A DNA stretch of 64,000 bases, from positions 6,606,501-6,670,500 of the forward strand of contig NC_087190.1 in NCBI RefSeq assembly GCF_035594125.1, read 5' to 3'. The stretch is from Scylla paramamosain. Its lineage: Eukaryota > Arthropoda > Malacostraca > Decapoda > Portunidae. Below are positions 25,208-37,055 of this stretch, one piece after another. Position 1 is the stretch's first letter, and each line of letters opens with the position of its first letter. The notes under the pieces were generated by a model. The model saw only the letters and a program-made list of their open reading frames with translations, was not told the origin of the DNA and searched no databases. A program made the position numbers and the translations under genes.

Positions 25208-27986
25208 TCACCAGTGTCCTGTTTTATTTCTTTTTATATACAGGTTATTTCCTTGTTTTGTTGTGGTGGTTGAAATATTATCTCTGACTGTGGGAAGGTT
25301 CAGGTACCAGTCTGGGTATAGTCCATTCATTGATTCATACACTGTAGTACACTTCTCTAAATAATATTTGTCTTTCACAGTCAGCCACTCTAGTTCTTTT
25401 ATGATTCTAGGACTCACGTGGTCATATTTTCTTGCACCTCCAGTTACATCTTTAGCAGCAAAGTTCTGTAGTTTTTGTACAGTATGAATGAGAGTTTTTT
25501 TGGTAGAACCCCAGATACAAATACAATAATTAATGAGGCTACAGCACTAAAGACTGTACAATAAATTTACGAGTGGGTTTGTCAAAAGTTCTCACTAACT
25601 CTGTTTATAAACATTAATGTTCCCATTATTTTAGTATTTAATTCTGCAATGTGCACATCAAATAACATGTGTATTTGTCAAAATAGACCCAAATTTTTTA
25701 CATGCGTAGTCGGGTATATACATGGGTACTCCATTACAATTCTCTTATAGAAATGGGAACATGGGCTAACAGTTGCCTAGTTTCCAATGAAGATGCATTG
25801 CGTTTTTTTGTTATTTAATAATAGACCATTTGAAATAGTGAAATAAAGTTCTATATTTCGCAATGCATTTTCAGTGTTGGGAGATGAGCTCATCAAAATT
25901 TTCGACAGTATCAGCTTCGAGGAATTGGGTGTCATCCGCGTATTGTATCAAAGATGTCTCGACTTCTTCTCATTAAGATCATTGACGTATATAGAGAAAT
26001 AAAATTGCGGCCGAGAATTGAGCCTTGTGGAACCCTCGTAACATACGTTTTCTTTCTTAGATATTTATTGTATTATTTAAGCAAACGGATTAGTGATTAC
26101 TATCTTGAATATAATTTGCAAACCAAAAATTGTCAATATTAAGCTTAGTGCACTTTCATTTAATAAATTATCGTGGCTGATACTGCTTCAAAGGCTTTTG
26201 ATAGATCACATAAAGTCATTGTATACAGAGATTTCTCTTTGAGTCCATATTATCATAAATTTTATCTGTAACGACAGTAGAGAGCATGATTTCTGTGTGG
26301 TTGACGAGTCTAAGGACGGAAACCCGTGCTGCGTATTAGACAAGAGTTTATTAGTTTCCAAATAATGCGAAGGAGCTGGCTAGCAACTACTTTTTCAAGA
26401 ATTTTAGAAAGAATGGGTAAAAGGAGAAATAGGTCTGTAATTATTAAAATCATTAGTATCACCACTTTTAAAGAGTGGAACTACCACAGCATGTTTCCAA
26501 GTAGTAGGAAAGATACCTGTGACAATGGAAGTGTTAACAATGCAAGTTAGATAGAATGCGATGTGTAACAGACTGAGTCTTTTACGAGAAAGTTAAAGGA
26601 AATACCATCAGAGCCTACTTGAGCTTGTGTCAGTTAAGTCCTCTTTATATTAAGAATTATAGTGTCAGTGTCAACAGGTTGTGGTCTAAAATTATTGTCA
26701 CCATCAAGGGTATTAATCATATCATTGAAAAGCATCACATTTTCACCATGGAACATCTCTTGAGTTTTTTCATAAGTATTTCTTCCAACATCTGCAAAGT
26801 GTTTATTAAAATCATTAGCTTTAGTAATTTCCACATTATCAAAGTTGCAATTACTGGCATTGTGTTTAGAATTGGGGATTATTTCTCTTATTGTTTTCCA
26901 TGTCTTTGCAACATTACCTTTATTTTTCATTAAGTTTATTACTGTAGTACTTGTTTTTACTTTCATGAATGGGAGTGTCTTGATTTGCTTCTTCTCTTGC
27001 TTATACTAATCCTGAAGGGTAAAGCGTTTTGTCTGTCAAATCTAAGCTTTTTTCGAGAGTTTCATTTTTAAGTTTTATGATCTCCTGTAGATGATCCATC
27101 ATCCATGGTGCAAAATGGTCGTTTAATTTCTTTCGTTACATAGGGAGCAACAATCGTCCAAACATTTAATAAAATTAAAAGTAAATATCTCAACCTCGCT
27201 CTAATGACATCGTCTGTGTATAAAATTTTATTAAAATGTTCCCTACTTTCAAGTATTTTAAAGCAAAAATCAATTCTTTCGTATATGTTACCGAGGTAGC
27301 GAAAGGTTTTAATCATTGGTAAAGCCTCTTAGGTTTGTTAATGTCAACAGTTATCTGCCGACGATGCGTTGTTGTCTGCTACCTCCTGCAGGACAACGTC
27401 ACAGATGAGCACAGAACTAGGCTTACTGGTGATGATAAGGTCTAATAGTGTCGAGAACGTATGGGTAATTCTAGTCGGTTTGTTGACCAACTGCGTTAAT
27501 TTGCTGGCTTTTATAAGCCTAGACATTTTTATTATCCTTATCCAGTAAATTGTCATTAAAATCGCCTAAAACATATGATGCCTTATTTTTTTTTAAACAA
27601 TCATTTTTAAAAATGTCTTGTATATAGTTAAAAGAGGTAACTGGGGCCTTAGGGTGTCTGTAAACACCCTACAATGATAGATGGTAATTTCCCGACATTG
27701 GCCACTGTCACCCATAAGTCCTCAACTCCCTCCCTGCCTCCGGAGCATTAAAATTAATCACATTAGTCGTTAAAATATCCTTCACGTAAATACATACACC
27801 ACCACCGCGTCCACCATCACGACAGAAAATCTTATAACCTGGTAACTTGACAAAATCATCCGTAGAATTGGGAGCGAGCCACGATTCACTTACACATAGT
27901 ACATCAGTATTTCTTTCTTCTACTAACAGTCTTATTACATCCATGTTTCCCAACAGTGACTGAGTGTTTACATGTTCAATTGTCAA
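25208..27986 (-). pseudogene. ORF2 of CR1-type LINE: endonuclease and reverse transcriptase, broken
   Basis: From the N-terminus (high coordinate): EEP endonuclease with HVNTQSLLGNMDVI and VLCVSESWL (27708-27986), CIYVKD, and a GDFN-type region near 27540; a linker (27068-27316 and 26634-26966, with DFNKHFADVG); RT with PLFKSGDTNDFNNYRPI (about 26435-26480), LCDLSKAF (about 26190), VPQGSILG (about 26015) and the catalytic box YADD at 25931-25942 (codons TAC GCG GAT GAC); then the C-terminal domain with ELEWLTVKDKYYLEKCTTVY (25208-25417). Endonuclease nicking and target-primed reverse transcription are the known roles. Frame changes between these blocks mean no complete protein is encoded. The catalytic residues survive, which suggests moderate age. 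Confidence 0.85.
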
Positions 27987-28278
27987 AAAATTTCTTTTGG
28001 TTTCTACAGCAGCTATAACTTCTTTGCCGTTGTCCTATGGTGTGTAATATTGACGGTACAGGCGGTTCTTGTGCCCTAGGCGCCTGCAAATGCCACCACG
28101 ACAGTTTGTGATCGAACCTACAATTTACTTGTACATGATTAAATTCTCCCACGAATTGTAACATCCAACTTTACCGTTTTGAAGTCTGTTGTTGTGCACT
28201 ATGTCTCTAAACGCGTCTGTATGTCCTCCATTATCGGTATTGGTGACGCTGGGAAACATCCTATGGATTGAATAGTGT

Positions 28279-29660
28279 TCATGTTCCCGGCGTACTGAAG
28301 GTGTATGGCTTGGTAGTGAGTTTTCCCCATATCGACCCCTCCTGCCTGAGGGGTGAACAAGGGAACGATTGATGGGCTGTATGGTTACGTGCTATAGCCA
28401 CACTGCTCAGGGCTGCAGCATAGCTGTGGGAGCTACGCTCGCTTCTCCTTACATTTTCGTTAGTCCACTGTTGTCTCATTGTTGTTCTTCCGGGAGGCGT
28501 AGTAAGGAGATACGGCAGGTGCGCAAATGTTGGTGGGCGATGGGATGCAGGTCTGTGCGAGGTGAATGTAGTGACGTTGAGGAGAAATACTTCATGCGTA
28601 GGAGTTGTAGGTGCGTTATAAGACATAGGCGAGTGGGGTAGGTTGTTGGGTTGGCAGGAATGCTAGCGTCTCAGGGAAGGTAGTGGTGGGGCTGGTCTTG
28701 TGTTGTCTTGGGCTTGGCCATTGCTACACGCCGCTCATTTGCTTGTATTGTAGATGCATGTAAGCTTTTCTTTTTAATATCCCAATTATCACACAGCTTG
28801 GAGTTGAGGGACACTGTCTGCTGATTGTAGATAATAACTTTATGGCCCCCCAGTCTGTTGAGCCAGAAGTTTGAGTTCGTCCCCTTGTCAAAGCAGAGGT
28901 CGTCAAGTTCACCGGTACCAAGTGTAAATATAGGGACGGTATCGATGACTGGTATACCGTTCGTATTGCTCCATGTGGCAAGATGGTCATTGAAGGATCT
29001 AATTTTTCTCTTGAATTTCGTTCTGTGTAGAGTATAGTGCGACTTGACAAACATACACTTTCATTTGTGTTGTTTTTCTTCTCCTTCAAATGACTTATGA
29101 GAGAACCCAAGTTGTCAAGTATTGTTGCCGATGAAGTGTTCTTCAAGTATGTCAGTAGAGCCACAGTGGATGATACATACTGATGGAGATTTATGTAATT
29201 TTTCGCTGACCCAGCATTTGAGTAGGTCCATGTTGGCACCAGGGATGGTTTTCACGGAGCTGCTGTGATGTAGGTCGAAGTTGTAGATGGAGCGTAAGTT
29301 GGAGTCACCGAGGAGGAGGCAGGTGTCAGTGTGTTGGTTTTCCTCCGTTATCACACTGGTGATGTTCCAACTCAGTCACACGTTGTTGCAGTTGTTCGAT
29401 CGTGTTATATGTTGCCTTCACTTCAGTATTTAACAAGTCTATCTCCCATCTCTTTTGTTGCCAGTTTCGACTTAATCATCTTAATTTCCCTCGCCATGTG
29501 CGTAAGACTCAGATCCTCCAGACTCGGCGTTGTCCTCTTGATTGGCCATGGTGTCCTGCATAATACTCAGATCCTCAGATCTCGGCGTTGTCCTCGTGAT
29601 TGGCCGCGGTGTCCTGCTGGTTTTGGGAGGAGCGTGTCGGTGTAACGTCGCTGTTTGATA
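28279..29660 (-). pseudogene. ORF1 of CR1-type LINE: coiled coil plus GDSL/SGNH-like domain, broken
   Basis: On the minus strand the first readable part (about 29330-29440) gives a leucine-rich coiled coil with IEQLQQRVTELEHH. Next comes CLLLGDSNLRSIYNF (29115-29354), which has the GDS motif of GDSL/SGNH esterase-like proteins, followed by IIHCGSTDILEEHF, a block III-like G-x-T-D. The segments 28671-29054 and 28279-28626 continue in shifted frames. An esterase-like ORF1 is known for CR1-group LINEs and is thought to act in RNA/membrane association of the RNP. A 58-bp tandem duplication (29507-29622) and frameshifts disable it. Confidence 0.75.
29507..29622. repeat. 58-bp tandem duplication in ORF1 of the CR1-type LINE
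   Basis: Two copies (29507-29564 and 29565-29622) start with ACTCAGATCCTC and contain CGGCGTTGTCCTC and GTGTCCTGC. The period of 58 is not a multiple of three, so it shifts the ORF1 frame. Confidence 0.85.
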
Positions 29661-30375
29661 AGGGGTGTGACTCCATATCTCCGGACTCTGGCTGTAGCTT
29701 TTCCAAATATATCATTTATATTAACTGGTTTTTTAGTTGTCCAGGATATTTTTAATACCTAGCTCACGGCATCATTTCTGTAGATCGGACCTGAAATAGT
29801 TTTTATCGAGGAATTCCCTCGTAGGGTGCATTAGAGTTGGCACTCGTGTCGGGCGGTGTTGCCAGGTGGGGCGTCGCCACCTGTGCTGCTTGCTGCCCCC
29901 TCCCTTCCGATTCTGTTAAGTTTTTGGGTTTTTTGTCAGATGTACTAGGGGACACAGTATCTTCATTATTACCTCCTCATACTGGTGGTCTAGTAGCTGA
30001 GGCGTGTTGCGTGTATTATATTCTAGTGTGGATATTGGGTATATTATATATATGGGATTTACCCGAGTGGCTAGGTTTGATGTTGGTATCGATGACGTCA
30101 CTATAGTACTTAGTGTGCATGCGCAGACCGGGAAAATTTTGTCAAGGGAAGGTCTAGACTGTAGCGTCAGTTCTTGGCGTTTCTCAAGCTAAAAAAAACG
30201 ACTAAGTCCAGACACTTCACAATTCAAAAACTAAACCAGCACGTTCTTACTGATCTTATGCGCCTTTTATCAGGTCTTGGTGTGTTGGCAGCCAACAGGT
30301 CAGTCTAGAGCCACTAAAACATGAGAGCAGGACCCAACCACTGTTTGTTTACATGCACGCTATTTTAGGAGAGAG
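29661..30375 (-). promoter_or_regulatory. 5' region of the CR1-type LINE with CRE- and NRF1-like motifs
   Basis: About 700 bp upstream of ORF1 up to the point where LINE J copy 2 resumes. It contains the palindrome TGACGTCA (30093-30100, CRE/ATF-like) and TGCATGCGCA (about 30116-30125, NRF1-like) close together, in a region less AT-rich than its surroundings. LINE 5' UTRs often hold internal promoters. The promoter role here is inference from motif content only. Confidence 0.4.
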
Positions 30376-30672
30376 CAAAAAGGCTTTCTTCTTTCTCTTC
30401 TCACTCCTATTCTGTCCACCTCTCTAATGCAAGAGTTAACCAGTATTCTCAATCATCCCATCCCTTTCTCTGGTAAACTCTGGAACTCCCTGTCTGCTTC
30501 TGTATTTCCACCTTCATATGACTTGAATTCCTTTAAGGAGGTTTTCTAAGATGCTTTATCCTTCAATTTTTGACTAGTGCTTTGGGACTAGCATTTTAGT
30601 GGGCATATTTTTTTATTGGATTTTTGTTGCCCTCGGCCAGTGTCCCTTCTACATAAAAAAAAAAATAAAAAA
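30376..30672 (+). mobile_element. LINE J copy 2, segment 3 (C-terminus, 3' UTR and A-tail)
   Basis: Starts with CTTTCTTCTTTCTCTTCTCA, the continuation of segment 2. It carries the end of the ORF (NSGKLWNSLPAS-like, FINF-like) and the 3' UTR (GGGCATATTTTTTTATTGG, then TTGCCCTCGGCCAGTGTCCC), and ends with CTACAT plus an A-rich tail (30650-30710). With segments 1 and 2 it forms one copy spread over about 12.1 kb. Confidence 0.87.
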
Positions 30673-31479
30673 ATATAAAATAAATAAATAAAAAGTAAAT
30701 TATTTCCCTGGCGCATAACACTTTGAAACAAACTTTGAACTATAAGTATAACTCCGAAGCTGTAACAAACGAGTTAAAATCTTATTTACTGCAATGGACT
30801 TCAAAAATAATATAAGCAATTTAGAGGAAAGCAAGTGGCAAAATGGTAACATGAGAACATATGAGAAATATGGAAACTACAAGAGAGCCTGCCAGCTTGC
30901 ACCAATGTGGTAATGCTAATATATCTATTTCATTGTAAAATATCTGAGCATTTCAACCCCTCTTAATAATACAGCTCACTGTAAGGATTCCATCATCAAG
31001 ACACTGGTGGCAACATATGTTTTATGAAAATTATCTCCAAACTTGAATAATGGCAACTGAAATGTAAATAACTCAAGGAATAGGTTAGAGGTGTCTTGAC
31101 TTCCCACTGGAGCATTGACAATCTTCAAAGAATTAAATAAATATTTGCTGTTCCTCAATACCAAAGCTGCACTATTTAAAGAAAAAATTACAATTTGTTT
31201 TCTAACTCATGAAATGCCAGAATCTAGTGAAAATGTTATATTTTGAATTTTAAAAATATTGATACTTTTCTCTGCCAGGCTATCTCCAATACGATTCAAA
31301 TGTCAACCCAGGTGAAGGAAAGCCTGGTTGAGCCTCTCTACTGTGTTTAATAGTACAAAATCACCGATCATCAGGTGAAATTGAATGCCAAGACTGGTGA
31401 AAGGCTTTAAAAGTAGTGTTAGCAGCCCAAAATGTTGCAGTAACATGAAAGTTCTTGCTTGTCATCTAACCACCTAGGA
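30673..31479. other. Unrecognised AT-rich sequence
   Basis: Follows the A-tail of LINE J copy 2. No repeat or domain is recognised. It could hold the 3' part of the pogo/Jerky-like element whose transposase remnant begins at 31480. A short minus-strand frame at 30976-31164 has no identifiable features. Confidence 0.4.
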
Positions 31480-32435
<956 letters not shown>

Positions 32436-32554
32436 GTGTCTGATAAAGAAAACATTTTGTAAACTCCACATTCAGTATGCTATGCTAAAATTGGAAATTA
32501 AAGCAATATAAAGAGAAGATTTACATCTAATGACATGAGGATATTTTGTTCCCT

Positions 32555-33325
32555 TTAGTAGAGTCTATCCTGTCATCCAGTATCTTCGTATTATATATTC
32601 ATTGATGATCTCCTAAGCCAAACTTCTTATTCTATCCACTCTTATGCTGATGATACCATTATAGCCACTTTCCCATGTTTTTTCATGGGCATTCAACCTC
32701 TTCAGAAGTTAAATAACTCACAAGCGGGAAGCCTCTGAATGCTTGATTTTGATCTTTCTAAAACTTTTTGGTTGGGACAGAGCAAACTTAGTGCTGTTCA
32801 ATGCCCTCAAAGACCCAGTTCCTCCATCCATCAATTCAACATAATCTTATCTTGCTATCTTTTAGGCAAGCTAGTTTCACTCTAATAACTCTTCTGATCT
32901 GCTAACTGCATATGTCATCCCTCTTCCTATGCAGCTTCACTACAGAGGGGAGCTTTTTACTTTCACCCCTATTCTTTTCACCTCCCCTAATGCAAGACTT
33001 AATCAGTATTCCCAGTTTTTCATTCCTTTTACTAGTAAATGGTAACAACTCACTCCCCCTCACAACTCCTCCCTAACTGAAAGACAGTATTCTCAGATTT
33101 TCATTGCTTTTAAAAAGGTGGTAAACTCTGGAACTCTGTCTGCTTTTGCATTTCCTTCTACCTTTGATGAAGTTTTTCAAGATGGAGGTCTCCAAGACAC
33201 TCCTTCAATTTTGGATAATTTTTTTTTCAGACTATACCCTATTGGAAATGGCGCCCTCAGTGTATGTTTTTATTAAGAAAATGCTTGCCATAGGACCAGA
33301 AACTTATCTTACATAGAAAAAAAAA
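32555..33325 (+). mobile_element. LINE J copy 4, strongly decayed RT C-terminal half
   Basis: Begins near the SVLSPT codons (TCCTGTCATCCAGTATC), has CTTATGCTGATGATACC (Tyr-Ala-Asp-Asp) near 32640, then the SDLSK-like and AxSLVLFNA-like parts, several deletions, and ends with a 3' UTR trace (GGGCATATTTT replaced) and an A-run near 33320. It is the most diverged J copy in the window. Between the transposase remnant and this copy (32436-32554) nothing is recognised. Confidence 0.8.
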
Positions 33326-34814
<1,489 letters not shown>

Positions 34815-34921
34815 TTACATTGATTCCTGTGGGGAAAATTGTTTCAGTTTTTTTAATATTTTGGATTTTGAATGGCATTCAGGAATGAATTGAGTTAAAA
34901 AACTGAGGTTCCATTGTATTG
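34815..34921. mobile_element. Possible pogo/Tigger-type transposon terminus
   Basis: The stretch reads TTGATTCCTGTGGGGAAAAT, then TTTTGGATTTTGAA, CAGGAATGAATTGAG and AAAACTGAGGTTCCATTGTA. Read inward from its right end it is TACAATGGAACCTCAGTTTT, which resembles the termini of Tigger/pogo-type elements (TA plus CAxTGGxxCCTCxGTTT). The opposite terminus was not found. It may belong to the same element as the transposase remnant at 31480-32435, about 2.5 kb away, but LINE J copy 4 and microsatellites lie between. Confidence 0.45.
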
Positions 34922-35986
34922 CTCAAGATGAGGAAACAAACACGAGGGAAACCTACATGAACTTTGGAAGGATTGATGATGACTATTATTTCTTTATATC
35001 TTCTATTATCCTTTATACTGGTATATTTTCATAATGTTTATTAGTTCTTTGTTGCTTTTGTTTGTTCCAGTGACATTTTTTAAGCTTGTATCATTCTCTT
35101 TGTTTGTGTTCATCTTAGGAAGTATGTGTATGTCACATGTTTTTGCTTGAAATGAAAATTCTGATAAGTTCACAAAAGAAAGATTTTTTAATGGTTGTGA
35201 TTTTTCCTAATAGTACATAGAAAATAAATATAACTTGATAGAATATAGGAAAAAATGTGTGGGCTCTAAATATGGTTTAAATGTAGTTCTGTGATATCTC
35301 CTAAACAAAATCATACTGAAGAAAAATGCGGTCACTTTTTTTTTAATGTAATTTAATTGGTAACTTAATAATGCAATTCAACTAAATACTCTATAAGGGG
35401 CATAAATTACTGAATATTTTGATACTAAGCATTACTTTCTATCACAGTCCATTGAAAATGTAATCATATTTTGAAATTCGCAAAACTTTGATGCCTTTTT
35501 TTTTTTTTTTTTTTTTTTTTCCTTTTTTTTTTTTTTTGGCGCTTACATCATTCTAGCTTTAGGCACCTTATATAGACTGCCAACTCTCAGATATACATCT
35601 ACATATGGTTTCCTTGCATATGACCATTTCATGACAGCCACAAATCTGAAGACTGCCACAAATCTGAAGATGCACTGACCTCTTCTACATGTAGACTCGT
35701 CAGCTAATTATGAAGATTCTTAATGCCTTTGTACAGACTTGCTGCATTCTTGTACAGTTCTTATCTACGTCTATAAGCCTGGGATACTGGACAACAAATT
35801 ATGTGGATGGTTTTGTTAATAGCCAAACAAAATATTGGTCTATCTATCCATCTGTCCATTGATTTGAAAAAAGAGGCCTGGGTCAGAAATCTTGAGTCAC
35901 CTGTAGCATCATGATCATGTTCCAAGAGGTGCCATGTTGTTTACACTTTCCACTGCATCCCCACATGTCACACCAAATGTGAGGAC

Positions 35987-35989
<3 letters not shown>
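34922..35989. other. AT-rich unique sequence with a T-run
   Basis: No coding or mobile-element signal recognised. A T-run with one CC interruption lies at about 35499-35537. A short near-direct repeat, CACAAATCTGAAGA, occurs twice near 35640-35668. Confidence 0.5.

Positions 35990-36030
<41 letters not shown>
35990..36030. repeat. (CA)n microsatellite
   Basis: About 20 CA units directly upstream of a retroelement remnant. Confidence 0.95.
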
Positions 36031-36033
<3 letters not shown>

Positions 36034-36054
36034 AATTCTAAATGTGGCAGCACT

Positions 36055-37055
36055 GCATTGCTGCATCATGCATTTACTTAGACTTGAAGAAAGTGTTTGA
36101 CAAAGTACCACACTGAAGATTGCTATGGAAGATAAAAAAGAGATTATGGAAAAATTGGAAGATTGGAGTGGATGATGAGAGTGATGAGAACAGTAATAAG
36201 CAAAGACCAAAATTTATCTTGGCTGAAAGTAATTAGGTGGTGTCCCATGGGGGTCAGTGTTGGGACTGAGCACGTAATGTTTGTAATATATATGTAAATG
36301 ACATAAATGAAGAAATAGACAGTTATATGAACTTATTTGCAGATGATGCTAAGCTGATGAGAAGGGTAGAAAATGTAAATGACTGTGATAGTACTGCAAG
36401 ACTATAAATAGATGGAATAAATCTTGGCACATGTAATTCAGTTTAAGTAGATATAAAGTAATGGAGTTTGGTAAGAGTAAGAAAAGAATACAATATCATT
36501 ATGAGATGGATGGTGTATTGAAGTTACAGAAATCAAAAGAGGGAAATGGAATTGGGGATTAACAATTACTGAAAATTCAACTTCGGACAGACACATTGAT
36601 AAAATTACTGGAGAGACAATGAATTTGTTAAAAAGAGTAATAATGGCATTCTCCCATATTTAGATGAAGGAATGATAAAAAAAGTTGTTGATTTCCATGA
36701 TAAGACCAAGATTGGAATATGTGGCAGTGGTGTGGTCTACTCATATAAAGAGGAATATTATAAAATTAGAAAAGAGTACAAAGAACAGCCACTAAATTGG
36801 TTCCAGAGTTGAGTAAGTCAACCTATGAAGAAGAGATCAAGAATGTTGGAAATTCCTACCCTTGAAAATAGGAGAGAGAGAGAGGGGGATTTAATAAACA
36901 TCTATAGAGATGATAAATGGTATGGAAAATAATAGTCGAACAAAGAATGTTTTATAACTTTAAACACACAGAGTACATGGGGACACATGGGTATGACTAT
37001 AAACTGCATCCAGTAGCAAAGGCTCTGATTGGGGACTTTCAGAGTTAGTAGGGGA
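36055..37055 (+). pseudogene. CR1/L2-like reverse transcriptase remnant (third LINE lineage)
   Basis: The plus strand, in shifting frames, gives LDLKKVFDKVPH (RT block with D, about 36070), a damaged VPQGSVLG-like GGQCWD near 36245, YVNDINEEIDSYMNLFADDA with the catalytic FADD at 36336-36347, a GINNY-type palm/thumb region, LKRV and YLDEGMIKKVVDF, and a C-terminal part with LEIPTLENRRERG (about 36840-36890) and EYMGTHGYDYKLHPVAK (about 36970-37020). The LENRRERGDL and LxPV-like ends are common in CR1/L2-like RTs. It lacks an endonuclease, so it is 5' truncated. Numerous stops; dead. Confidence 0.75.

Larger units (their letters stand above)
24774..30375 (-). mobile_element. CR1-type LINE with SGNH-like ORF1, near full length, minus strand
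   Basis: The element fills the gap between two halves of LINE J copy 2. Its 3' end lies at the low coordinate and finishes in a short (ATT)n tail (24776-24798 on plus reads TAATAA), preceded by AATAAA. Short tandem-repeat tails instead of poly(A) are common in CR1/L2-type LINEs. It carries ORF2 (endonuclease, RT, C-terminal domain) at about 25200-27990 and ORF1 with a coiled coil and GDSL-type domain at about 28280-29660, with a 5' region up to about 30375. The length of about 5.6 kb fits a complete element. Stops and frameshifts occur throughout. It is distinct from LINE J in sequence, tail and the presence of ORF1. Confidence 0.82.

Noticed and set aside
28369..28641. Plus-strand frames 28369-28641, 29331-29645 and 29837-30106
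   Set aside because: They are antisense to the CR1-type ORF1 and 5' region and carry no motif.
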